A stretch of DNA of 64,000 bases from positions 1,131,195-1,195,194 of the forward strand of contig NW_012236527.1 in the NCBI RefSeq assembly GCF_000787575.1. Direction: 5' to 3'. The DNA comes from Acytostelium subglobosum LB1 (taxonomy: Eukaryota > Evosea > Eumycetozoa > Acytosteliales > Acytosteliaceae). Within the stretch, counting starts at the first letter, position 1; each line of letters opens with the position of its first letter. The notes beneath the pieces are model-generated. The model had not been told where the DNA came from, did not search any database, and saw only the letters and a program-made list of their open reading frames with translations. Made by a program: the position numbers and the translations under genes. Of this stretch, positions 45,269 through 55,832 are shown one piece after another.

Positions 45269-45580
45269 CTGAATGAATGTATGTTAATCAGCTGAGAGGA
45301 AAGAATGGAGGAGTGCACCTACTTTGGACATCAATCTTACGTCGACGGCCCACTCTTGTGACCCATTTACAACATCACTGAAGATACATGGCCCTCAATT
45401 GTCTCCCAACCATCTGACGACCAATCGCAATCACCTCCACTATCAAATCAATTGAGTAAATGTGTGTGGATAACTCATCGCTGCTGGCTTCGCTGGCATT
45501 CCGGAGCTGGCGCTCCTTCATTTCATACTTCCAAATTCTGCTCTTTATAGTTTTATACACTCTTATTCTTTTAAAAAAGG

Positions 45581-45926
45581 TATCTGTATCAATAATGTAG
45601 AATTGTAGTAGAAATAGAGACTTTAAGTTCAAAATATTAGAAATACTTTAATCCTAATTAAAGAAGGTCTTTTTCCGAATTCTACTACAATTCTACTTTC
45701 AGTACGTGTCACCGCCACAGCAGTGAGCACGTTGGAACTCTTTTTCCAACGAGTATCTGTCTAATCAATGTAGAATTGTAGTAGAAATAGAGTTTAGAAG
45801 TTCAAAATAATAATAATAATTAATCCTAAATTGAGGAGGTTATTTTTGTAATTCTACTACGATTCTACTTTCGATACTTGTTAGCGCTGTAACAGCTTGC
45901 ACGCCCAAGAGAGTTACCAGGAGTGT
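45581..45926. repeat. Two tandem copies of a hairpin-forming repeat
   Basis: A unit of about 173 bp occurs twice in direct orientation, starting at 45581 and 45754, each with TATCTGT near its start. Each copy contains a long inverted repeat. In the first, GTAGAATTGTAGTAGAA (45597-45613) pairs perfectly with 45680-45696. In the second, 45770-45786 pairs with 45852-45868 with one mismatch. The roughly 66-base loops differ, while the stems are kept. Such preserved stems suggest a MITE-like element end, a structured RNA or a terminal repeat. It directly precedes the polymerase-like frame. Confidence 0.75.
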
Positions 45927-46925
45927 ACTACCGAAAGTTCTCACACTGTTCACCGTTTGTTCACCAAAAGTTCACCAATTCTACATGTAGGTGCTCTCTA
46001 CAAGTATGACGTCGCTAGGATGTATGCCTCAATCTTGAGGAGCAGCGGCTTCATGATACCCATCAAGTGCGGCGAGTTCCAGCATCTGACCGACGAGGAG
46101 CTCAGCGCAATGAAATCAATCCCATTCGGTATCTATCGCGCAACGATCAATGGTACTCATGGCGCCTTCAAGCACAACAAGAACGATTACTACACTCACT
46201 ATGACCTCATCTTTGCCAAGGAGCTAGGATTGACATTCAATCTCAAGACTGGCAGCAAGGCCAATGCGCTCATATACGACAGCAGCTGCAGGAAGTTTGG
46301 CTCCGATCTGTTTGGCAAGTACATCGATCAGGTCCTCGGCTGGATAGATGCATGTGAACCCAAATCTAGATTAGAGGAGCTCTGCAAGTGTCTCTATCAA
46401 CGTCTATGGGGCGCTCTCTCCAAGCGCAACAAGACCAAGCAGAGCGCCAACATGGAGTGCGACGCAGAGGTGATAGAGACCAGCGATGGACAGAGAACGA
46501 TCAAGCACATTGATATCAACCTGGACGAGGACTACTCAATCGATCGCATCACTCCAACGGCCAATGGTAGCGCGATGATCAAATCAGCATGCAACACCGA
46601 CATGTTCGACACGCCATTCGCTCGCATCATGCCATTCATCATCTCTCGTGGTCGCAAGATGATTGGAACGATAATAAAGGACGACATTGACTGCATCAAG
46701 CGCGTGCACACCGATGGATTCGTTACGACCAAGCCATGGGCTATCAAGACTGGCAAGAAGTCACTCGATTTCCCAAAGATAGGCAAAGGGTGCGGTGACC
46801 TGCGCTATGAGGGTTACTGCCCCGACTACATCGTCGAGAAGTTCTTCAGTCGGTTTCGTCGTTGCTGCCATTATATATATGAGCCCATATTTCAAACTCT
46901 CCAACTGGCTTGGTCATGTTCTTGA
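45897..46925 (+). mobile_element. Family B DNA polymerase-like fragment of a mobile or viral element
   Basis: An open frame of 342 codons resembles the polymerase (palm) part of element- and virus-type family B DNA polymerases, the broad group that includes organellar plasmid, Polinton and virus enzymes. Three family blocks are in the expected order: YDVARMYASIL (motif A-like), LYQRLWGALSKRN (motif B-like) and RVHTDGFVTTK (motif C-like). FGIYRATI and YYTHYDLIFAKELGL lie between the first two. The same layout is, to my knowledge, found in repeated element-associated proteins of fungi and protists. I see no exonuclease part, capsid, integrase or envelope gene nearby, so it looks like an incomplete relic rather than a whole element. 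The frame itself is still open, which suggests a fairly recent origin or continued use. The exact parent element is unknown. Confidence 0.6.
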
Positions 46926-47209
46926 CTCTAATATCATTGGAGTCTGACAATGAGTCGTTCGATGATCCTGACGACATAGACTCTGATGACGAGGACAAGG
47001 GTCCTTATGTCTTTCGGTACCTGAACAAGAAGGACCCAGCCAAAGCATTGAGACAGTTGAAGCGATTGTATAACTGTGTATTGGTTGATCATCGAGAAGA
47101 ACTGGCGATATTGCAGAAGGAGAGGAACCAATACAAGGATAAACTTAACAATATTATTGTCGAGCTGTTTGCCATCTACAAGAAATATGGCTTGTCACCA
47201 ACATTATAA
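46916..47209 (+). CDS. Unknown acidic/coiled-coil frame beside the polymerase fragment
   Basis: A 97-codon frame from ATG at 46916 overlaps the end of the preceding frame by a few bases. It has an acidic stretch (SDNESFDDPDDIDSDDEDKG) and then a helical, coiled-coil-like half (ALRQLKRLYNCVLVDHREEL). I recognise no domain. Its position suggests it belongs to the same island as the polymerase fragment, but whether it is expressed is unknown. Confidence 0.45.
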   Translation: MFLTLISLESDNESFDDPDDIDSDDEDKGPYVFRYLNKKDPAKALRQLKRLYNCVLVDHREELAILQKERNQYKDKLNNIIVELFAIYKKYGLSPTL

Positions 47210-47226
47210 TCTCTACATCCATCATT

Positions 47227-47347
47227 ATGGACGTACAGACTACGACAATAGACTGTAGCGGCAACAACAACCACAACAACAAGAAGACATACATGCAACA
47301 GTACTACGAGGAGTTCAAAGAGCTCTTTGAAAAGGTAAGTGGTGATT
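47227..47347 (+). CDS. Possible short first exon or orphan frame
   Basis: An ATG at 47227 opens a frame reading MDVQTTTIDCSGNNNHNNKK followed by a Tyr/Glu-rich stretch. It ends in a good donor (AAG|GTAAGTGG, about 47334-47340). No matching downstream exon is seen before the GTPase gene, so this could be the truncated start of a gene or an orphan exon. Confidence 0.3.
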
Positions 47348-47553
47348 GACTTCAAATTAATTGGACATTAAAAAATATTTAATGGTCCTGGTTGGCTTGA
47401 TGTTAAGTTTGTGCAATGGGTTTAATTCATATCCAAACTCACTGTCACCCTCATCTGGTTTGGTTATCATATTGCCGTCATTCATATGATTTAATCAATC
47501 AATCAATTCAACTTCAAACATAGATATAAGTTATTATCTCTTTATTATTAATC

Positions 47554-49440
47554 ATGGAACTACCCACTTTCATTATTGATAATAATATTGCTATTATATG
47601 TACAACTCTTTGTTTATTCATTGCTATATATTCATTATGGGAGATCTTAAAGAGTAAGTTCGACCCTAGAGAGCTTGACCAACTCGAGCTAGACCAAGCC
47701 CAAGAGCAACCACCTGTCCTACCCCAAGAGGCTCAAGAACAACCACCCATTGTTGAACCTGTCGTGCCCCTTGCCACACGCTTTGTCGATAGATACTATG
47801 ACATAGTGTTGGACATCCAGAGGATAGAGGATCTGAAGAAGGGCTGGCCAATCTACCTTTCCCAACATTGGATCGATAAACACAAGCGAGTTCCTGCCAA
47901 TGATGAGGACCATGTGAAGTATCTCCTGGGACTTGAGCAATCATTCACCGTAGTGGCAGTACTGGGTCTGTTCAACCGTGGCAAGACATTCATCATCAAC
48001 CAACTCTCTGGTTTCACCTTGGAGTCGGGTCGCCGTGTCCAGACTAAGGGCCTATCATTTAAACAGACCAGAGAGGGAACCAATACCATCTTCCTAGACA
48101 CTGCCGGTACCGAGACACCTCTATTCTACAAGAACCACCAGAACCTTACACCGGAGGAAGAGAGAAAACTGCTTGGTCAGAAGAAGGCCACCGAGCTCTT
48201 CAACCAGTCCCTCGCATATGCTTTCTCCGACATCATCGTGGTGGTGGTCAAGGAGCTCACATGGCCAGACCAAGAGTACATCAAGAACATCCAGAGAACC
48301 CTCGGCTCTCAGAGTGGATCTGCCGAAACCAACAAACAAACACAGTTGATTGTTATTCACAACTTTGATACCGTGACCGAAGAGAGTGAGTTGATAGAAA
48401 TGTGGAAGAGATTCGTTGTCCAGACTCACACCGGTATTGAGAGGTATATGAAGGTAGTCAACACAGACGATATCCATATCTTCTTCCACGAGAAGAGCTT
48501 GGACTCTTCCAGACAGGACACCTTCCATTACTTCATTGCCAAGGATGGCTCCCCTGCTGGCAACAAGTGGAACCCAATTACGATAAATGCAATCCGTACC
48601 AAGATCTTTAGTAATCAAGTCCAGAGGACTGAGAGTCTTGATATGATACTCAAGAAGAACATTGATCACCTGCTAAAGGAGCGCTACTGCCGAAATCCAC
48701 CCAAGGTGAAGATCGTGGTTAACAATCGAAATGGCCAAGCTCCAGGTCCAGACGAGGCGAATGCAGCTGCCCCAGTGAATGTAGAACCAGCCGCCATACA
48801 TTCAGAGGTGGACCAGGACCCCGACATTGAGAGAGTCAAGAAACAATGGCACTTTGACGTCCCTGAGGAACCATATCTTCCTGGTTATATCACCATAGTT
48901 CCAGAGTCCAACGACGAGACTACCTACAACCTTGACTTGAAGTCCGAGGTGGACTTTAATGGCTTCAACATTATCTTGGTCCCTATCCAGACTGACGGTT
49001 TCACTCCGCACTACGACGTCATCACGGATGAGTTTGGCATGTATGTGATGGTCGACTTCCCAGGCTACATCTCTCACAAGATAGGTGGCTTCTTGAATTC
49101 AAAGATCATCCACAAGGACAACCGCTATTTCCTCAAGGTGTGGGGACGTCGTGACCTATACTCCATCACCCCTCCGAATCCCATAGACAATATTGACAAC
49201 AACAACAACAACAACAACAAGGTAGTGGAGAAGAGGTCCTATGACGATCACCAGTTCAACAAGTTAACAACTCCCAAACCGCGTCCTTTCGGTGACTTCA
49301 CCATCGAAGTGCCCATTCCGAATCAGTACTCAGTTGAGAAAGCCACTGTTCAGTATGTCTACCATGGTCAGGTCTTCTATTGTTTCAAGACTGTGAACAC
49401 ATCGGATACAATTATCATTCACCACTCTCCTGATGCTTAG
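47554..49440 (+). CDS. Membrane-anchored GTPase with C-terminal Hsp20-like domain
   Basis: This is a single exon of 628 residues. Residues 9-30 form one membrane segment (IAIICTTLCLFIAIYSLW), then a Pro/Gln/Glu linker. The GTPase domain has a P-loop GLFNRGKTF (G138-F146), a switch-type Thr region (TREGTNTIFL) and DTAGTE (D182). The fourth motif is unclear: VIHNFD replaces NKxD. The C-terminal third (about 485-625) looks like an alpha-crystallin/Hsp20 fold: HYDVITDEFGMYVMVDFPGY, RYFLKVWGRRD, FGDFTIEVPIPNQY and VYHGQVFYCFKTVNT. The GxF...IP and hydrophobic-strand order is as in small heat-shock proteins. A large G domain plus a chaperone-like domain on a membrane anchor is unusual. Its function is unknown. 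Confidence 0.72.
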   Translation: MELPTFIIDNNIAIICTTLCLFIAIYSLWEILKSKFDPRELDQLELDQAQEQPPVLPQEAQEQPPIVEPVVPLATRFVDRYYDIVLDIQRIEDLKKGWPIYLSQHWIDKHKRVPANDEDHVKYLLGLEQSFTVVAVLGLFNRGKTFIINQLSGFTLESGRRVQTKGLSFKQTREGTNTIFLDTAGTETPLFYKNHQNLTPEEERKLLGQKKATELFNQSLAYAFSDIIVVVVKELTWPDQEYIKNIQRTLGSQSGSAETNKQTQLIVIHNFDTVTEESELIEMWKRFVVQTHTGIERYMKVVNTDDIHIFFHEKSLDSSRQDTFHYFIAKDGSPAGNKWNPITINAIRTKIFSNQVQRTESLDMILKKNIDHLLKERYCRNPPKVKIVVNNRNGQAPGPDEANAAAPVNVEPAAIHSEVDQDPDIERVKKQWHFDVPEEPYLPGYITIVPESNDETTYNLDLKSEVDFNGFNIILVPIQTDGFTPHYDVITDEFGMYVMVDFPGYISHKIGGFLNSKIIHKDNRYFLKVWGRRDLYSITPPNPIDNIDNNNNNNNKVVEKRSYDDHQFNKLTTPKPRPFGDFTIEVPIPNQYSVEKATVQYVYHGQVFYCFKTVNTSDTIIIHHSPDA

Positions 49441-49680
49441 CCTTGGTCTAACAATCCCTGGAAATATTCCACACGATCAATCAATCAATCAATCAATGAC
49501 GAGAACAATAATAAACTATTGTTTGTTCACATTATTATTGGAGGTAACAACGTAGGTTACACCAACTGATGACGATGATGATGTTTATTAGGAACACGTA
49601 CGACTAGTATTACTTTGGCTTGGGATGATTATGTCTACAATTATATATTGGACAGATGAATGAATGTTGGAGGAGGTCGC

Positions 49681-50045
49681 CTAAGTGACCTTCTTTTTGG
49701 ACTTCTCCTTCTTGACCTTTGTGGCCTGCTGCTGTTGCTGGGGCTGCGACTGCTGTGGCTGTGGCTGTGGCTGTTGCTGTTGCTGTTGAGGTTGGACAAG
49801 TTGTTGTTGTGGAGGAGGTTGTTGATGTTGTTGTTGTTGCTGTTGCGATTGTAGAGTTGGAGAAAAAATAGGTTGGTTGTATACAAGTGGAATGGAGTTG
49901 GAAGAGATGATGGTTGGTGCGCTGTTATGTCGTTGAATGGTTGTTGGATGCTGTTGTTGTTGATGGCCTGACATGGCCGTTGCGAGAGAGTTATGCGAGA
50001 GTGCATAGTTGTTCGTGTTGTTGTAGTAGTATTGTTGTTGTAGTA

Positions 50046-50092
<47 letters not shown>

Positions 50093-53048
50093 TGGTTGGA
50101 GATGATGGTGGAGGTTGCTTCGCTATTATACATCGGTTTGATTTGTTGTTGGTGCTGTTGGTGTTGTTGTTGTTGGTGATGTTGTTGTTGTTGTTGTAAC
50201 ATTTGCTGGTGGACGGAGAGTAGGTGTAGTTGTTGTTGTTGATGTAGTTTCTGTTGGAGACCTTGGTAATGAAGCTGTTGTGCATCCATTCCAACGACAT
50301 CAGGTGACATTACTCCATCCCCCTTGTTGTTCGACTGCCCTTGTCCCTGTATCATATCCAACGTTCGCTTTGGTGTGATCTTTGGTGATGCTGGTACTAC
50401 TGATGATGTTGCTGCTGAAGCGATCTGCTTGTCCATCGATGTCGAGTTCATTGGTGGAGCCACCGGTATGGAGAAGCCAGTGAATGATGTTGTGTAGGAG
50501 AGAGGGTTCTTGTAGGTCAGGTGCTCGGCAAACTCCATGTAGCCGGGGGACAGTGGTGTGGTCAAGTCCGGAGACATGTCCAATGAGCCAGACAGTGGTG
50601 CAAAGGATGGTGATGAGGGATGTACATATGATAGTGCAGGTGATCCGTAGAGATCGTTGCTGGAGAGTTGCGAGCCCATGAGGCCGCCACTACCACCCAT
50701 CATGCTCGCCTGGTGCTCGATGGCCGCCTGCTGTGCGCTGGCCTGCTGCATCATTGGGATGGTGGGCGTGGGGATGTTGGCGTTCATGGGGTCGGTCAGC
50801 ATGGCCATGCGGAACACGTTGAAGCTGGCCAACTTCTCGCGGAACATGGCCTCTGTCACGCAGATGCTCTTGTCTAGGTAGTCGCGCCAATCGCTGGCCA
50901 AGTCGACAAAGGAGGAGGCGATCTGCTTCCTCAAACCATCGTCAAAAGGCTGGATGACACAGAGCAGCATCTTGAGACAGTCCTCGAGCTGGGGCATGCG
51001 TGGCGTCGAGGTCCCATCGTTGAGATACTCGGCCGGGATGAACGTCTCGCGGATGCGACGGGCAAAGTCGGCCTGAACATTGAACGAGGGCCACGACTGG
51101 AAGATTGGACTCATGATCGACTCGACAGAGTCGCGAATGTCAATCTTGGACAGGGTGGAGGCCACCAGCGACGAGCTGGACTGGTTGAGTGAGAAGTTGG
51201 GCATGTGGACGGGGGAGACGGGTGTCATGAGCGGTGAGAAACAGCCACCCGACAGTGACAGGCCTGAGAGGCTGGGCGTCAGCATCGAGTGTGGAACGGT
51301 CGGTTTCATCGTTGAGCTGTCCGAGATGTTCAAATGCAGGTTCTTGTTCTTCTTGCGCGAGGGCGTCACCGTCGTGGTGGAAGAGCCATCGTCAAAGCTG
51401 TCGTTGGGTGTGATGTTGGTATTGTTGCTGTCGGACAGAGTGCTGGTGAATGACGAGTCCGAAGCATTCAATGATTGTGGGTCCGTCTCGATGTTGCCCC
51501 CAGTGCCTGGCGGCATGAAACCGCCTGAGCCCCTATCGGACAACTCGCCAGCAGACGTCTGTCTCTTCAAGTTTGGATAGCTGTTGGACTTCTTGTAGCC
51601 TCGCAACGACTGACTTGTGGTTGCGCCACCATCTGTCTCAGCGTTGCCGTTACCATTACCATTGTTGTTGAATACATTCTCAGAGGATGCGTCCTTCTTT
51701 GTTGTTGGCTTCCTTCTTTGCTTTGTGACTGTCGATTGATGTTGATTGATTGAATGAGGGGGGGCGTGTAAGTGATGGTGCTTGGGCGCAACAAATTCAA
51801 GCGCAAGTACATACCTGACTTCTTGGAGCCAGTTGGCGAGACGTTGGGCGATGAGGAAAGATTAAGGTTGTCGAGGAATGATCCTGCTGAAGTGGGCACG
51901 GATGATGAGAGATTGTTGGCAGAGCCAGCGAGCATTTGTGATGAGTTGGTCATGATGACCTCACCATTGAGTACAGGCAGGGAGGTTGAGACTACTAGGG
52001 GACTGCCATGAGCGTTGATGTTGATGACGGACGACGATGGCGCATGCGTTGTCATTGGGTATGTATGAGTCGTTGTTGGGATATTTACAGCGTACGTGGC
52101 GGGGATACTTTGGTAGAAGATGGCATTGTTGTTGTTGTTGGATGGTGTCGATGCGGCCGATGAAGACGAAGACATTGAGGTGAGTGCAGGTGATGATGGT
52201 GCAGACGATGTCAGAGGTGTGGTCTTGGACGATGATGCCAGTGATGACACTTGTTGTTGTTGGAGGCCCATTGATCTGCCCTGCTGCTGTTGCTGCAGTT
52301 GTTGCTGTTGCAGCTGGGCTGGTGTCATAGTCGCGTTGCCATAATTTGTGAATGACGTCTGTGGATTGATCATCATCTGATGTTGCTGTTGATGTTGCTG
52401 TTGGTGCTGCTGATACTGTTTGTCATTGTTGGAGGTGTTGTTAGAGGGGAATGAGCGAGGGTGAGTGCGAGGGCTAGGGTGAGGGCGAGGGTGAGGGCGA
52501 GGGTGAGGGCGACTTACCAGTAGCTGTGGGCTGGACATGTGTTCGATGAAAGGGAAGGCATCATATTGTGAGGGATGCTGCTGTTGAGGTGAGACTGAGC
52601 CAGGGTAATATCCAACAAGATGTGTATGTTGTAGTTGATGCTGTTGTTGTTGTTGTTGCTGGAGGTGATGGACAAAGTGTAGTGGCTGTTGCTGACCACC
52701 ACCAACACCCCCACCGCCACCACCAACGCCAACGCCAACGCCACCTACTATTACATTGGCAACAGACAATGGTGATGTTGGCGATGATGAGTAGTTGGCA
52801 TCATTATGTACACTACCACTTCCATTTATATTATTATTACTATTATTATTACTATTACTGTTACTGTTACTACTATTACTATTACTGCCGCTGTTGTTTA
52901 AGCCTGTGTGGCTGCTGCTGTCGATTGGTATGCTGCCATCGATCGATGTGGCGTAGGTGTGGTCCACCAGTGACAGCGAGTCCTCATCATACATTGGATA
53001 AAAGGACTTGGCATTCAAAAATGATGGATCGCTGTCGCATGTATCCAT
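49681..53048 (-). CDS. Large Gln-rich protein with an unrecognised conserved core
   Basis: There are three exons, 52518-53048, 51815-52415 and 49681-51728, in phase, giving 1059 residues. The N-terminal and C-terminal parts are long Gln/Asn/Ser/His tracts. The centre (about 50,800-51,150) holds a well-behaved block: IRDSVESIMSPIFQSWPSFN, ADFARRIRETFIPAEYL, MPQLEDCLKMLLCVIQPFDD and SSFVDLASDWRDYLDKSICV. Basic segments (TKQRRKPTTKK, SRKKNKN, and KVKKEKSKKK at the end) suggest a nuclear location. I do not recognise the core. A transcriptional co-regulator is a reasonable guess. The first intron is unusual: it is in frame and stop-free. Confidence 0.75.
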
Positions 53049-54495
53049 GATTACTTGATTGATTGTTGATTGATTGTTGGTGTCTTTTGATTATTTATAT
53101 GTATATATATATTAATTATTATTTGTAGATAGGCAGGTTAACTGATCCAGGAGATTGATTGATTGATTCAACAGTGTTGGGGGAGTGGGCCTGGATTGGA
53201 GTGTTTGGCTCGAGCCAAGTGTGTGTCTGTGTGAGTTTGTGTTGTGTTTGTGGTGGGGGTAGAGTCCTTTTTGGATGTTTGATTGATAGACAGACAGACA
53301 GATTGACTGGTTGATTGACAGACAGATAGGATTGACAGAGTTGGCAATAAGTAGGACAAGGGGATTGATTGACAGACAGATCAGGCAGGTACTCCTGGTG
53401 TGTGCGTGTGTTTGATGGACACCCTTGATTGATTATTTGTGTGTGTGAGTGTGTGTGTGTGGTGATTGTGTTTGATTGTTTGTGATTGTGTGTGTGTATG
53501 TGATTGATGATTTGTCAAAATAGTGATAAGGTTATGAGCTGCAGAGAGGAGGAGAGAGAAGAGTGAGAATAGGGTCCATACAACAGTTGAAAGGGTTTTG
53601 TTTTTGAATTGTTATGGTCGTTACTAGTTAATCATCATAGCAAAGGAAATGACATGCATCAGGTCTGTATCTACACACACACACTCACACTCACTCAAGG
53701 TCCTCATCATTAATTTAAATAAAAAAACAATCAAAAAAACAAATACACACAGTTTGTGTGTGTGTGTGTGAAGGCCCGTTTTTGATGGACCTGTGCTTGT
53801 GAATGTAGGTTGTGTTGTTGAGTGATGGGGTTTGAGGGGAGGCCATACGTACATACATCAAAAATTACCGATCTTGTTTCTATCAATCAAGGTCACACAC
53901 TTGCCCATTATGTCCATCTTTGCCATGAGTTTACATAGACACTCACAATGTTTTTGATTGACCCGATGATGTGGTATCAGTGTCTGGCGATCATTCATCA
54001 TTACTCACCTGATCAGTGTGCAAAGTATGTTGTTCATTCATTCACATTCATTCGCATTAATAAATTATTATTATTCAATGTGACACATAGACTGACTCAA
54101 AGATTAGCGTCATTGGTTTAGAACCACTCTCTAGAAATAGGACCGGGAATGATGTACATTGACGCTGAACTCACTTGGCGGCTCATGTATGTGGTGACAT
54201 TAGTTACATGTCCAAACTGTATACTTAAGAAGAACTACTGAGGACTATTATGGAGGGCGCCAAGCGGAGAAGGAGTGGAGGGTGGACCAAACCCTCTTGT
54301 GTGATGATCATCATCAAGAAGATATTTATTTTAAAAATTTAATTATTAATTAATTATTTTTATGATGAGGTCGACCCTGGGTAATTGAATTGATGAACAC
54401 AGGACTGGGGATGGACTCGTTCAAAAATCACAATTCCTTTGATCATTTGCATAAACATCTCGTAGATTCACACAAGTAATCGTAATTACGAACAA
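53049..54495. other. 1.4-kb gene-free spacer with GT and CA microsatellites
   Basis: This contains GT/TG-rich tracts (about 53400-53510), an AC-rich tract (about 53670-53695) and a TG run (about 53754-53771). Several GATTGA and GACAGACAGA repeats occur at 53280-53390. No gene is recognised. Confidence 0.6.
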
Positions 54496-55569
54496 ATGGA
54501 TAAATTGTTAGAGGAGCAACAGGAGTACTACAATCAACGCAGTGGGTAAGTGACCCAGGTATTGTCTGGCGTGGGATTGTTTAACTTGATTGATCGATCG
54601 ATGTTGATTGAATGTTGATTGAATGATTGAATGCTGGGTCTCAGGCGCACTCAACTTTGTCGAATGCACCCACTCACGCTCACTCACTCAATCAATCAAT
54701 CAATCATCCACATCCAATACCCGATTACTCCAGGGAGTACGACGATTGGTGGAACAGAAAGGGCGACTTTGACCATGGCGAGCAGTCCAACACTGAGTTC
54801 ACCAGCAACAGGTCTGGCATTTATAGCTTCCTGGAAACGGTGACTGGCGAGTCGGTTATGGGTCCTGGCCAACTGCGTGTCCTGGAGCTCGCGCCTGGTA
54901 CTGGCAACTTCACCCATTTCTTCTTGCGCAACACTCCTAAGCGCTTCAACTTGCGCTGTGAGGAGGGCTCCCCTGACATGATGCGCGTGCTAGGTAACAA
55001 GTACGCTGAGCTGGTCGCCGCGGCCGGCGACGCCTTCCAAATCCACCAGACCAACTTGCTCAATGAGCAGTTCGCACCGGAGAAGGAGCACTACGACATT
55101 GTCTTCTTGGGCTTCTTCATCAGCCACGTCCCACCCGAGTTGTTTGCCAGCTTCTTTGGCAAGATCTTCGCGGCACTCAAGCCTGGCGGCAGGATCATCT
55201 TTGCCGACTCCTTCTTCCCACTGCGCAACAAAATGGTTAACCAAGATGCTCACGAAGCTGTAGTCAATCGTGTTGAATATCAACAACAACAATCAAATGA
55301 TTATGTTAGTAAGTCTCCTAATACCATGGAATCATTCCATCATGTGTGTATGTGTATTGACCAACCTCCCCGCCCTCATGATAGTTGAAAGGAAGTTACT
55401 CAATGGTGATAAGTTCAGGATTGTAAAGGTTGGATTCTCCGTGGATGATATCATATCTATATTGCAGCCACATGGATTCGTTATGACTCACGGTGATGGA
55501 TGTTCAGTCAACTCTACATTCATTTATGGCAGTTTCTCAAAGCCAACTACTATTGCCCAATCAAATTGA
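54496..55569 (+). CDS. Class I SAM-dependent methyltransferase
   Basis: There are three exons, 54496-54545, 54734-55308 and 55385-55569, in phase, giving 269 residues. The Rossmann-fold motifs are in order: VLELAPGTGNFTHFFL (SAM-binding glycine loop), LRCEEGSPDMM, then YDIVFLGFFISHVPPELFAS and LKPGGRIIFADSFF. The C-terminal strands come from the last exon (IVKVGFSVDDIISIL). The domain layout is that of small-molecule type methyltransferases. The substrate cannot be inferred. The N-terminal EYDDWWNRKGDFDHG motif may help a search for the subfamily. Confidence 0.9.
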
Positions 55570-55832
55570 TTGATTGGCGTATACAATGGCATACATAACC
55601 ATCAACTTGGATTATAGTTCAATAAATATATAAACAATATTGACACTACTAGAGAGTGTCCCGTGCCCATTAAAAGTACAGTCAATCAAGTCAATCATGA
55701 CGTCAATCACAGCACACTCGCAATCAAATTGTTTACATGACTTGAAACGAAAGGTCCGGACTTTGAACCATTGTAACACAAACATACTTATATTTATCTG
55801 TACATATATATACTACTACATCTACTTATATA

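Noticed and set aside
45375-45632. 85-codon minus-strand frame running into the hairpin repeat
   Set aside because: It crosses the repeat and has no features; composition is not clearly coding.
52441-52510. CRISPR-like short repeats (GAGGGTGAGGGC)
   Set aside because: These are simple tandem hexamer/dodecamer repeats inside a eukaryotic intron, with no spacers and no cas genes.
53624-53854. 76-codon minus-strand frame in the GT/CA-rich spacer
   Set aside because: Driven by microsatellite composition.
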